In this document: piece after piece, positions 27,528-35,712 of the stretch
Numbering within the stretch: position 1 is the stretch's first letter
How the letters are laid out: each line of letters starts with the position of its first letter
Assembly (NCBI GenBank): GCA_963787205.1
Contig: CAWBCD010000014.1
Span: 1 to 64,000 of the forward strand
Length of the DNA stretch: 64,000 bases
Origin: DATFNI01 sp963787205
GTDB taxonomy: Bacteria; Bacteroidota; Rhodothermia; Balneolales; DATFMH01
Direction: 5' to 3'
Translations under genes and position numbers: made by a program
The notes under the pieces: generated by a model
Seen by the model: the letters and a program-made list of their open reading frames with translations, nothing else
The model's database searches: none
Told to the model about the DNA's origin: nothing

Positions 27528-27842
27528 ATGAATGATCAACAATTTGTATTGACTATTATAGGCATTCTTGCCATAACCGGATTTAGTTTTTTTTTTCTAG
27601 GCAAGTTTTTCAGCGTCGCTCGCCTGAAAATTGAGAGAAAATATGGGGGAAAAAATGATTCGGAACTGCATGAAGAATTTGAAAGGTTCAAGCAACATGC
27701 AGAGAAACGATTACAAGTCCTCGAATCTATCATAGTTGAAAAAGATGAACTGAACGATAAGCCGTTGCTCGAGGATCAGGAGGTGAAAAAAGGACATTCC
27801 CTTGAAGATCAACCACGTTTGAAAAACATGTTACGTTCATAG
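27528..27842 (+). CDS. PspB-like small membrane protein, copy 3
   Basis: The 104-residue protein has a membrane helix (LTIIGILAITGFSFFFLG), then a charged coiled coil (LHEEFERFKQHAEKRLQVLE) and the segment SIIVEKDELNDKPLLEDQE, matching copy 2 at most positions. It ends HSLEDQPRLKNMLRS. Copies 2 and 3 arose by a recent tandem duplication; copy 1 is older. It lies 165 bases upstream of the DivIVA-like gene on the same strand. Confidence 0.78.
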   Translation: MNDQQFVLTIIGILAITGFSFFFLGKFFSVARLKIERKYGGKNDSELHEEFERFKQHAEKRLQVLESIIVEKDELNDKPLLEDQEVKKGHSLEDQPRLKNMLRS

Positions 27843-28007
27843 TTGGTCTGTGGTGATACCACGAGATTATGCGGTTTTCCACACTACTATTGCACTTCTT
27901 ACAGGTCTTAGTTTTTTTGTATCATTACTTGAATTACAGGTAAATGGCGTCTAATTTGCCATTGCTTGGGCATGTCTGCGCTGAACATCGATAGATTTCT
28001 GTTTATT

Positions 28008-28625
28008 ATGAAATTAACTGCTCTCGAAATAAAACAACAAAAATTTGAACGTGCGATCAGAGGATATGATACGGCTGAAGTGCACGCTTTTCTCAGTGTC
28101 GTTTCCAGCGAGTGGGAACATATGGTGGCCCGCAATCGTGAGTTGGAGGGGCAAATTCAGGAATTACGGGATAAACTTGACCATTACAGGAAAGTCGAAG
28201 AGGCATTGCACGAAACCTTACAAACTGCTAAGGAGTCAGCCGAGCAACGGATCAACGGAGCCAAGGCTGAAGCTCGTAACCGAATCCAAAAAGCTGAGCT
28301 GGAAGCCAATACTATTGTGAATGAGGCGCAACAGCAAAGGCAAACTATTCGTCAGTCTATTCTGCGCCTGCTTGACAGGCGTGACGAAATCATCCGCGGC
28401 GTACGTTCCTATCTCGGTCTTGCACAGGAATCGCTGGAAGCATTCGAAAACGATAATGCTCATGTTTTCAATCTTCCAAAGGAGGAGACCGAGGACCAAC
28501 CTGAAAAAAAATCACCCAAAAAAGCTATTCAACGAAACAATCCCACCGAAGAAACCGCTGAAAAACATCAGACGGTGACCCCGGGAGTCGATGATCTCGA
28601 CGATATTATAGATGATATTGAGTAA
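28008..28625 (+). CDS. DivIVA-domain protein
   Basis: The 205-residue protein begins MKLTALEIKQQKFERAIRGY, then DTAEVHAFLSVVSSEWE, the N-terminal DivIVA/GpsB domain that binds curved or polar membrane. A long coiled coil follows (residues about 35-140) and an acidic, probably disordered tail ending DDLDDIIDDIE. DivIVA proteins recruit cell-division or envelope-growth proteins. I take the start at ATG 28008 because the domain begins there; a longer frame starts at 27966. Presence downstream of yggS matches the ylmE-divIVA arrangement of Gram-positive bacteria. Confidence 0.85.
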   Translation: MKLTALEIKQQKFERAIRGYDTAEVHAFLSVVSSEWEHMVARNRELEGQIQELRDKLDHYRKVEEALHETLQTAKESAEQRINGAKAEARNRIQKAELEANTIVNEAQQQRQTIRQSILRLLDRRDEIIRGVRSYLGLAQESLEAFENDNAHVFNLPKEETEDQPEKKSPKKAIQRNNPTEETAEKHQTVTPGVDDLDDIIDDIE

Positions 28626-28642
28626 CCTTTCCTTTAAAACGA

Positions 28643-29479
28643 ATGAATTTTGATACTGTAGCCGTTTTTCGGCAAAAACGACAGGAAGCTCTTTCCTATA
28701 TACAAAAACATACAGATTTACGTCCCGAGAATGTGATTATACTGGGCACCGGTCTTGGCCGGCTTGCGGATCAGATTGACGTAAAGGACGCAATTTCCTA
28801 TTCAGATATCCCTCATTTTCCAACGTCCACTGTGGAAAGTCATGCCGGGAGACTCCTTTTCGGCACGTTGCAGGGTAAAAAGGTAGTAGCCATGCAAGGC
28901 CGGTTCCACTACTACGAGGGATATTCGATGCAACAGATCGTTTTTCCCCTGCGTGTTCTTCAGGCTAATGGCGCTAAGACACTTTTTGTATCAAATGCTG
29001 CGGGAGGCATGAATCCTCAATACCGCCGGGGAGATATCATGTGCATCATAGATCATATTAACCTTCTGGGCGACAATCCATTGATTGGTCCTAACGACGA
29101 TCAGCTGGGTGTACGTTTCCCCGATATGAGCGAACCTTATACTCCGGAATTGATCGCTATAGCCGAACAGGTGGCTCTGGATGAAAAAATAAAAATGCAC
29201 CAGGGAGTGTACGCCGCCGTATCCGGACCAAACCTGGAAACACGTGCAGAATACCGGTATTTGCGAATGATCGGTGGCGACGTCGTTGGAATGAGCACCG
29301 TACCCGAAGTCATTGCTGCGGCTCATATGGGAATGAAAATCCTGGGTATTTCCGTTATAACAGACGAATGTTTTCCGGAATCACTGGAGAAAGTCCGGAT
29401 GGAGGATATCCTTGCGGCGGCTGATGTTGCAGAACCCAAAATGACTCGTATCATAAGCGGTGTTCTTGCACGTTTATGA
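28643..29479 (+). CDS. Purine nucleoside phosphorylase, PNP family 2 (trimeric type)
   Basis: The enzyme cleaves purine ribonucleosides with phosphate to free base and ribose-1-phosphate. The 278-residue protein shows ILGTGLGRLADQI (phosphate-binding), VVAMQGRFHYYEGYSMQQI, VSNAAGGMNPQYRRGDIM, SGPNLETRAEYRYL and GDVVGMSTVPEVIAAAHMG, the full set for the trimeric human-like PNP. The base-specific region near ISVITDECFPE has Thr-Asp, where the family usually has Thr-Asn. It starts 17 bases after the divIVA stop and is probably in the same transcript. Confidence 0.94.
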   Translation: MNFDTVAVFRQKRQEALSYIQKHTDLRPENVIILGTGLGRLADQIDVKDAISYSDIPHFPTSTVESHAGRLLFGTLQGKKVVAMQGRFHYYEGYSMQQIVFPLRVLQANGAKTLFVSNAAGGMNPQYRRGDIMCIIDHINLLGDNPLIGPNDDQLGVRFPDMSEPYTPELIAIAEQVALDEKIKMHQGVYAAVSGPNLETRAEYRYLRMIGGDVVGMSTVPEVIAAAHMGMKILGISVITDECFPESLEKVRMEDILAAADVAEPKMTRIISGVLARL

Positions 29480-29596
29480 TGTGAAAAAAAACAGATTTAT
29501 TAAAAGAAGGTTTGCACTACTATCGAACTTTGATCATCTTAGGATAAGAAACGCGATAACACTGCATACCCTTCCAAAACGCACAATCCCGATACT

Positions 29597-30406
29597 ATGA
29601 GTTGGGACTCTTTTGACGACGAACTTTGGGACGAATACCAGTGGGAAAGCCACATTAATGAGATCGAACAAAAAAGCGATCGTCTCAAGGAAATCATTAA
29701 TGCCACGCTTGGTGAGAACGGACCAGGGTGGACTCGATTTATGAAGGAATTCAGCTCCGAGCAGGAAGCTCTCGATGCCTATATCGAGGAAGAACTTCTC
29801 TTTGAAGAAGCTTATTATCCCGATGACGACGAATTCGACTCCGAAGACGATGAGGAATGGGATGACCTGTTCTTCAACAGCGACGAGAATCCTTTTCTGG
29901 AAGATGACGACGATGAGGATGACAGCGACGTGTTTGATGAAGAAGAGGGTGACGAGGCTGAAGATTTTCTGGACGGCGAGGAGTGGAAGGCCGAAAGCGA
30001 TGATTATGTGATGAGTGATTACGGTTCATTGGAGAACCTGAAGATCTATTCGGAATCGCGTGAAATCGGCATTGAGTTGCTCCATATCAGCAGAAACCAT
30101 TCTGAAACCCTGAAGAACAGGTACTATCTGGAATTTGTCTCAAGCACGCTCGATATATGTATCAAGCTGGCGGCAGGGTATGGCTTCGGATTTGAGCTGG
30201 ATGTCCTGGGGGCCAATATTGCCTACGCCAAGAAAGCTCTGACAAGTGCAAATCGTGCTCTGGCTATGTTGCAGCACCTGAAGAAGAAGGCCAGCGTCTT
30301 TACAAAAGAAGAATACTTCAAACTGCACGAACGCATCTTTGAATTGCGCAATGACATCGGTATCTACATACAGGAACTGAGAGATCAATTCCGCTCGTCT
30401 ATCTGA
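29597..30406 (+). CDS. Acidic protein of unknown function
   Basis: I do not recognise a family. The 269-residue protein has a short N-terminal helical part, then a strongly acidic stretch (about residues 65-145) with runs such as EDDDDEDDSDVFDEEEGDEA. A well-ordered helical domain follows (about residues 150-269: YSESREIGIELLHISRNHSE, LAAGYGFGFELDVLGANIAY and NDIGIYIQELRDQFRSSI). No signal peptide or membrane helix is seen. The acidic region could bind basic proteins or metals, but this is a guess. A heptamer repeat begins at its stop codon. Confidence 0.75.
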   Translation: MSWDSFDDELWDEYQWESHINEIEQKSDRLKEIINATLGENGPGWTRFMKEFSSEQEALDAYIEEELLFEEAYYPDDDEFDSEDDEEWDDLFFNSDENPFLEDDDDEDDSDVFDEEEGDEAEDFLDGEEWKAESDDYVMSDYGSLENLKIYSESREIGIELLHISRNHSETLKNRYYLEFVSSTLDICIKLAAGYGFGFELDVLGANIAYAKKALTSANRALAMLQHLKKKASVFTKEEYFKLHERIFELRNDIGIYIQELRDQFRSSI

Positions 30407-30440
30407 CTTTAGACTTTAGACTTTAGACTTTAGACTTTAG
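30406..30440. repeat. Tandem repeat, heptamer ACTTTAG x5
   Basis: Five perfect copies of ACTTTAG run from 30406 to 30440. The first base is the last base of the TGA stop of the acidic protein gene. A related layout with a different 7-base unit is at 45514. Confidence 0.95.
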
Positions 30441-30483
30441 AAAAGATTCTGTTTTGTTTTGTTAAAACAAAGCCCGATGTCTA

Positions 30484-31518
30484 TTACCAGATTTTCACTT
30501 CTTTATGTCCCCTGGAGTTGGCCGCAGCCCGAAACATACCCTGCGTGTTGAATTCCATAACAACAGAACCGTCATGGCTTACGCCGATCACACCCCCATC
30601 GCCTGGTTGCAACTTATGATGCATCTCTTCGCTGGCAGCCTGTTGCAGGGTCATTCCTTTGTACTCCATCAGGGCTGATATATCGTAAGAAACAACATGC
30701 CGCATGAACAGCTCGCCTATGCCAGTCGCGGAAATGGCGCACGTTTCATTATTGGCATAGGTCCCGGCTCCGATTATCGGTGAATCGCCAATCCGCCCAT
30801 GCTTTTTATCGGTGAGGCCTCCCGTTGAAGTACCTGCCGACAGGTTTCCATACGCATCCAGCACAACACATCCAACCGTACCAAACTTGTGTTCATCGAA
30901 ATAGGTTGCCGGGTCTTTTTTAATATCCTGGTTTTGGGATTCCTTGTCTTTAAGCTGTTGCCACTGCTTTTTCCGACGCTCGGTATCAAAATAGGATTGC
31001 GGCTCCGTGTGCAACCCTTGTTCCCTGGCAAACTGATCAGCCCCATCGCCGGAAAGAAGAACATGCGGTGTCTTCTCCATAACCAGGCGAGCCGCCGATA
31101 TAGGATGTTTAACATATTTTACCCCTGCAACAGCGCCTGCCTGCAAGGTGCTTCCATCCATGATAGCAGCATCCATTTCGTGCGTTCCGGTATGAGTATA
31201 AACGGATCCCCTGCCCGCGTTAAAGTGAGGATCGTCTTCCAGAGAATTGATCACTTTTTCAACCACATCAAGACCGTGTGCACCATTCTTTAACATGAGG
31301 GTCCCAATGTCGAGGGCCCGGTTAAGCGCATCTACGTATACCTGCCTGACGCTGTCGGGAATCGACTTATCGATAACGCCGGCTCCGCCATGAATCGCGA
31401 TGGCCCATTTCACAGAATCCGAAGATGCTTTGTCGTTATTCATCTGTTCAGAATGACTTTTGGTACATGACACACTCAACACCACTAGAAAAACGAGTAT
31501 TTCGATTATACGTATCAC
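30484..31518 (-). CDS. Isoaspartyl peptidase / L-asparaginase lipoprotein (N-terminal nucleophile type)
   Basis: The enzyme would hydrolyse isoaspartyl dipeptides and asparagine after cutting itself to expose a nucleophilic Thr. That residue is the Thr of HKFGTVGCVVLD; WAIAIHGGAGVID, FNAGRGSVYTHTGTHEMDAA and GRIGDSPIIGAGTYAN are the other signatures. I choose the GTG start at 31518, preceded by a strong GGAGGAG Shine-Dalgarno. It gives 344 residues with a signal ending LSVSC, a lipobox, so the protein is predicted to be a lipoprotein. A longer ATG frame (31560) lacks these merits. Confidence 0.92.
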   Translation of the reverse strand: MIRIIEILVFLVVLSVSCTKSHSEQMNNDKASSDSVKWAIAIHGGAGVIDKSIPDSVRQVYVDALNRALDIGTLMLKNGAHGLDVVEKVINSLEDDPHFNAGRGSVYTHTGTHEMDAAIMDGSTLQAGAVAGVKYVKHPISAARLVMEKTPHVLLSGDGADQFAREQGLHTEPQSYFDTERRKKQWQQLKDKESQNQDIKKDPATYFDEHKFGTVGCVVLDAYGNLSAGTSTGGLTDKKHGRIGDSPIIGAGTYANNETCAISATGIGELFMRHVVSYDISALMEYKGMTLQQAASEEMHHKLQPGDGGVIGVSHDGSVVMEFNTQGMFRAAANSRGHKEVKIW

Positions 31519-31664
31519 AACTCCTCCACTATTAGAAGTTGAACCTATTATTATCACCAATAATGAAACTATCTGTATGAATATGCAAGCTTAGATTACT
31601 GTGTTTATATCTTTTAGCAAGATCTCCATTTGTAAGGATAGCCGGATTTCCGGGTCTTGTAATT

Positions 31665-34064
31665 ATGAGGAGCCCCTTTTTGACATATCACTTCCCGTAT
31701 GCACGCTATCCGGCTGTCCGGCTTCTGTTATGTTTTGTTATTGGAATCCTCGTTTATCATCCAGCCGGTATACCTGTTATTGAGTTGGCTTCCCTGCTGC
31801 TGGCAGCTGCATTTCTATATCTGATAACCAATCACATATACCTGAAATCGTTCAATCGGTCCCTTCAGCTTGTATCTCTTATCCTCTATTTCGTGCTGAT
31901 AGCGGGTTTTGGTTATTTCCGAACGTCACTGCAAAAACCAGGACAAATTCTGCCCTCGCAAAAACTATATGCGCTCAAAGACGATACCCTGCTCTGTTCC
32001 GGCAAAATAAAAAATGTCAATCCAGGGCGATATGGTGTTCGTTATAATGTGATACTTGATTCGGTAAAGACTGAAATCCATCCTGCTGCAAAAGGTCCAT
32101 TTCATATTTTGCTTAACCAGGAGAATACAAACGATACGATGAGTGCCGGCAGTCGTATCTTTTTTTCAGGTCAGCTAACATCTGTCAGAGGCCGCCGTAA
32201 TCCACACGATTTCGATTATCGATCCTATCTCCGAAAGACCGGCATTGGGGCCGAGATCAATTTGATCCATGTGATCTCAACAAAACCGAACAAGGCGTGG
32301 TGGCAGTGGGTAACGCTAAGGCGTCGACTGGATCAGGCCATAAACCGGGTCTTCTCTCCTGAAAACCGACCGGTTGCAAAAGCATTGTTGCTGGGGCAAA
32401 AAGCGGAACTTACCAGGGTTGCCCGTCAATCTTTTATACGGGCTGGATTGGCACATCTCATGGCTGTGTCCGGGTTACATGTCGGTTTCCTGATTGCCCC
32501 ACTCTGGTTTCTGATTCCGCTGGTTTGGACCCGCAAAACGGGGCGGATTTTGGCCATCACTATACTTGGCATCCTTCTGTTCATTTATTCCGGCCTCACT
32601 GGTTTCCCGGCTTCCGTCATGCGCGCTTCCCTGATGGCCATGTTATTTGCTTATGGTCGAATCTTTCGCAGAGTCAGGGAACCGCTGAACCTACTGGCAT
32701 GTGCCGCCTTTATTATTCTTATAATTAACCCCAACCGATTATACGACATTGGATTCCAGCTCTCTTTCTCAGCCGTAACTATTATTCTGTTGGTGATGCC
32801 CACGGCCAGGCGATTGTGGAATAATCTCTATAAGCATCCCTGGATTCATAAGCTAATAGAAGGAGCACTCATCAGTCTCATTGTTCAGCTGGGCCTGTTT
32901 CCGTTACTTGCATGGTACTTCCATGAATATTCACTTATTGCTCCGGTGAGTAACATCATAGCTATTCCCCTCGCCGAAATAATCGTTCTCGGAGGATTTT
33001 TCACTTCTTTACTTACTCTGATCTGGCCATTGGGGGGCGCATTTCTCGGGATACCAATCAATATGGTAACGGGTTGGTTGAATCACTGGGCAACAGTGAT
33101 GTCCGGTTTACCGGGAAGCTGGATTCCCATTCCCGATATATCACCGTTGGTATTTCTTGTCTGGGTTGGGGCTATCGGCTGCCTGGCCACATGGACGATA
33201 CCACGTCTTCGTTGGAAATGGGTCGGGATCTTTATTTTGATACTCACTTTATTACCCTTAAAAGACCTTATACAGCGGACCAGCCCACCCACACTAAGCA
33301 TTACTTTTTTTGATGTCGGCCAGGGTGATGCTCTCCTTGTCAGTACTCCCGAAAATCATCATTTCCTGATCGATACCGGACGCTGGATGTGGCATACGGA
33401 CAGTGGTAAACGGGTGATAGTGCCGGAACTAAGGGCATTGGGTATCGATCAACTTGATGCCGTTCTCCTGACGCATCCTCAGGCGGATCATATCGGTGGC
33501 ATTCTTTCGGTGATGAATGCCGTTTCAATTGATACCATCTACAATATTGGTCAGCCTTATAACTCAAAGCTTTTTAAACATTACCATGAACTGGCAAACA
33601 AGAAGAAGGACCCCTTACAGCGTCTGTTCACAGGGCGTGCTTTGTCCATCGAGCCGGATATCCGGCTTTATGTGCTGGCCCCGGAGCCTTATGCTCATAA
33701 TCCGAATGTGAATGATCTCTCCCTCATTATAAAGCTTGTTTATGGAAAAACATCCTTCCTTTTCACCGGCGATGCCGAACAGCCTGAGGAGCAAGCCTTG
33801 ATCCATGATTTTGGTTCATTCCTAAATTCCGATGTTTTAAAAGTGGGACACCATGGGAGCTCAACCAGCTCGACAAAATCTTTTCTTGACCTGGTAAAAC
33901 CTGAAATAGCGGTTGTCTCCGTTGGCCGTCATAACCGTTACGGACACCCGGATCTCCCAGCTGTACAGCGTCTGATCCGGCATCATGCCGATATTCACTA
34001 TACAGCTCTGGAAGGGGCCGTTACGGTAATCAGTGATGGCAGGAAGGTTCGTGTAACACATTGA
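31665..34064 (+). CDS. ComEC/Rec2 family DNA-uptake channel
   Basis: The 799-residue membrane protein would carry single-stranded DNA across the inner membrane during natural transformation. It has the three expected parts. An N-terminal region with membrane helices and the OB-like DUF4131 covers residues about 1-200. The competence helical core follows (about 220-500: VAKALLLGQKAELTRVARQS and LAHLMAVSGLHVGFLIAPLW). The C-terminal metallo-beta-lactamase domain has FFDVGQGDALLVST, LLTHPQADHIGG, FTGDAEQPEEQ and LKVGHHGSSTSS. The length matches full ComEC, and the nuclease-like domain keeps its metal motifs. No other competence gene is in the window, so uptake ability is inferred from this gene alone. 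Confidence 0.93.
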   Translation: MRSPFLTYHFPYARYPAVRLLLCFVIGILVYHPAGIPVIELASLLLAAAFLYLITNHIYLKSFNRSLQLVSLILYFVLIAGFGYFRTSLQKPGQILPSQKLYALKDDTLLCSGKIKNVNPGRYGVRYNVILDSVKTEIHPAAKGPFHILLNQENTNDTMSAGSRIFFSGQLTSVRGRRNPHDFDYRSYLRKTGIGAEINLIHVISTKPNKAWWQWVTLRRRLDQAINRVFSPENRPVAKALLLGQKAELTRVARQSFIRAGLAHLMAVSGLHVGFLIAPLWFLIPLVWTRKTGRILAITILGILLFIYSGLTGFPASVMRASLMAMLFAYGRIFRRVREPLNLLACAAFIILIINPNRLYDIGFQLSFSAVTIILLVMPTARRLWNNLYKHPWIHKLIEGALISLIVQLGLFPLLAWYFHEYSLIAPVSNIIAIPLAEIIVLGGFFTSLLTLIWPLGGAFLGIPINMVTGWLNHWATVMSGLPGSWIPIPDISPLVFLVWVGAIGCLATWTIPRLRWKWVGIFILILTLLPLKDLIQRTSPPTLSITFFDVGQGDALLVSTPENHHFLIDTGRWMWHTDSGKRVIVPELRALGIDQLDAVLLTHPQADHIGGILSVMNAVSIDTIYNIGQPYNSKLFKHYHELANKKKDPLQRLFTGRALSIEPDIRLYVLAPEPYAHNPNVNDLSLIIKLVYGKTSFLFTGDAEQPEEQALIHDFGSFLNSDVLKVGHHGSSTSSTKSFLDLVKPEIAVVSVGRHNRYGHPDLPAVQRLIRHHADIHYTALEGAVTVISDGRKVRVTH

Positions 34065-34149
34065 AAGTAATGTTTGTCATTATGTTTGTTTGCTTGTAAA
34101 CTGTACCTTTTTAATCATCATCCTCCGAGAACGATTCTTATCCGATTAC

Positions 34150-35445
34150 ATGTCGAATCCTTCGAGTTCGTGGTTCAACGAAAGAGGACAGTTAATACTG
34201 TTGCTGGCCGGTGCTGCCGGGCTGCTGTTCATCATGTACCTGCTTCAGGATCTTATCAATCCACTGGGATACGGATTGATCGTTGCCATCATTCTTTATC
34301 CGATACGCCAGCAACCTGTTGCCCGGGCCCTGCTGTATGCCACCGTATTTTCATCCGGCCTTTGGCTGCTTTACGACTCAGGTCATCTGCTCATCCCGTT
34401 CATATTGGCCTACATTTTGGCCTTCATATTTGATCCGTTGGTTGAAAGGCTCATGAAGCGTAATATCCCTCGCTGGCTGGTTGCCGCTGCATTCACACTG
34501 ATTGGGCTGACAGGATTAACTCTAATCGGCATCTATGGATTGCCGGCACTGGCGGGACAGCTTATTCGCCTTGGCCGCCTTTCTCTGGATGCGACTCAAA
34601 ATACTTATCAATGGCTAGATCAAACCGGACTGTTCCGGCTTATGGACCGCATGGGGCTGGCTGATCCGGCACTAAAGACGGGGATCTCGGACCATATACA
34701 TCTATTCCTGAATCATTTTTACAATCAGATTGCCAATCTCTCTTCGACTTTTGTAACCGGCTTCGGGAGTGTCTTGACAATCCTGTTTTTCGTGATTCTC
34801 ACCCCATTCCTGTTATTTTTTATGATCCGGGACTATGACAATATTGGCCGCTTTGTCCGTACCCTTATTACCCCGAAAGGTGTTAAAGATACGTATACCC
34901 GTGATATCAGCCGCATCGTTGGGGCCTACATCCGGGGGCAATTTATCGTTGTTGTCATCAGTTCCATTGATCTGAGCATTGGTTTTACCATCTTCGGAGT
35001 CCCGTATGCAGTAGTCTTGGGGTTGTTCGCCGGAATCACAAATTTCATCCCAACTTTCGGCCTTTGGCTCAGTGTTACTGTATGCACGATAGTGGCTAGC
35101 ACCGTTGGGCATCCCTGGTATACATACCTTCCGGGCATCTATATCGTGTTTGCAATAGAACAGGTTCTCGAGACAGGTATAATCGTACCCAGGGTTGTTG
35201 GTAAGCATGTCGGTCTTCATCCCCTGCTCGTTATGCTATCTTTGCTTATCTTTGGGTTTATGTTTGGATTTCTCGGACTTATTATCGCCGTACCCACTGT
35301 TGCGCTGTTATCCGTTTTTTACGAACAATACCGCAAGACCAACAAGATCTCTTTCATGGGCGGTGCCGAACTGGATCATTTTTTTGAAAGCTTCGGTAAT
35401 GAAGAAAAAAATGACGATAAAAAAGAAACTTCTGGAGTACCGTAA
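34150..35445 (+). CDS. AI-2E family (PerM-like) membrane permease
   Basis: The 431-residue inner-membrane protein has about eight helices. It shows the family's N-terminal pair, PFILAYILAFIFDPLVERL, and the C-terminal IVGAYIRGQFIVVVISS, IFGVPYAVVLGLFAGITNFIP and FGFLGLIIAVPTVALLSVF. Members have been linked to autoinducer-2 export, sodium/proton exchange or other fluxes, so the substrate is open. The start at 34150 (MSNPSSSW) fits the family; an earlier ATG at 34090 would add an unlike N-terminus. It ends 54 bases before xseB. Confidence 0.88.
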   Translation: MSNPSSSWFNERGQLILLLAGAAGLLFIMYLLQDLINPLGYGLIVAIILYPIRQQPVARALLYATVFSSGLWLLYDSGHLLIPFILAYILAFIFDPLVERLMKRNIPRWLVAAAFTLIGLTGLTLIGIYGLPALAGQLIRLGRLSLDATQNTYQWLDQTGLFRLMDRMGLADPALKTGISDHIHLFLNHFYNQIANLSSTFVTGFGSVLTILFFVILTPFLLFFMIRDYDNIGRFVRTLITPKGVKDTYTRDISRIVGAYIRGQFIVVVISSIDLSIGFTIFGVPYAVVLGLFAGITNFIPTFGLWLSVTVCTIVASTVGHPWYTYLPGIYIVFAIEQVLETGIIVPRVVGKHVGLHPLLVMLSLLIFGFMFGFLGLIIAVPTVALLSVFYEQYRKTNKISFMGGAELDHFFESFGNEEKNDDKKETSGVP

Positions 35446-35499
35446 TGGTTCTTCCATCAATAATGATACAAATCATCTCTTTCCAGCGTTACAATTTAT

Positions 35500-35703
35500 A
35501 TGAGTAAAGAAGAACAACCATCTTTCGAGGAAGCTCTCAAAAAACTGGAGACGGTGGTCAGAAAACTTGAAGATGATCAGGTATCCCTAGAGGAGTCTGT
35601 GAATTTATTTGAAGAAGGCACGCGCCTTTCGGCCTATTGTTCGTCGATCCTGGAAAAGGCCGAATTACGCATTGAAAAGGTCAATGCACAAAATGAAGAA
35701 TAG
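35500..35703 (+). CDS. xseB: Exodeoxyribonuclease VII small subunit
   Basis: The 67-residue protein matches XseB from end to end: SFEEALKKLETVVRKLEDDQ, then VSLEESVNLFEEGTRLSAYC. XseB binds as a helical stalk to XseA to form exonuclease VII, which degrades single-stranded DNA. xseA is not in the window. It lies 9 bases upstream of dxs, so both are likely in one transcript; xseB-dxs linkage, usually with ispA between, is common in bacteria. No ispA-like gene separates them here. Confidence 0.95.
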   Translation: MSKEEQPSFEEALKKLETVVRKLEDDQVSLEESVNLFEEGTRLSAYCSSILEKAELRIEKVNAQNEE

Positions 35704-35712
35704 GAATTAAAC

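Noticed and set aside
34150..35445. AI-2E protein as a quorum-sensing exporter
   Set aside because: The family name is historic; no luxS or signal gene is nearby, so this role is not claimed.
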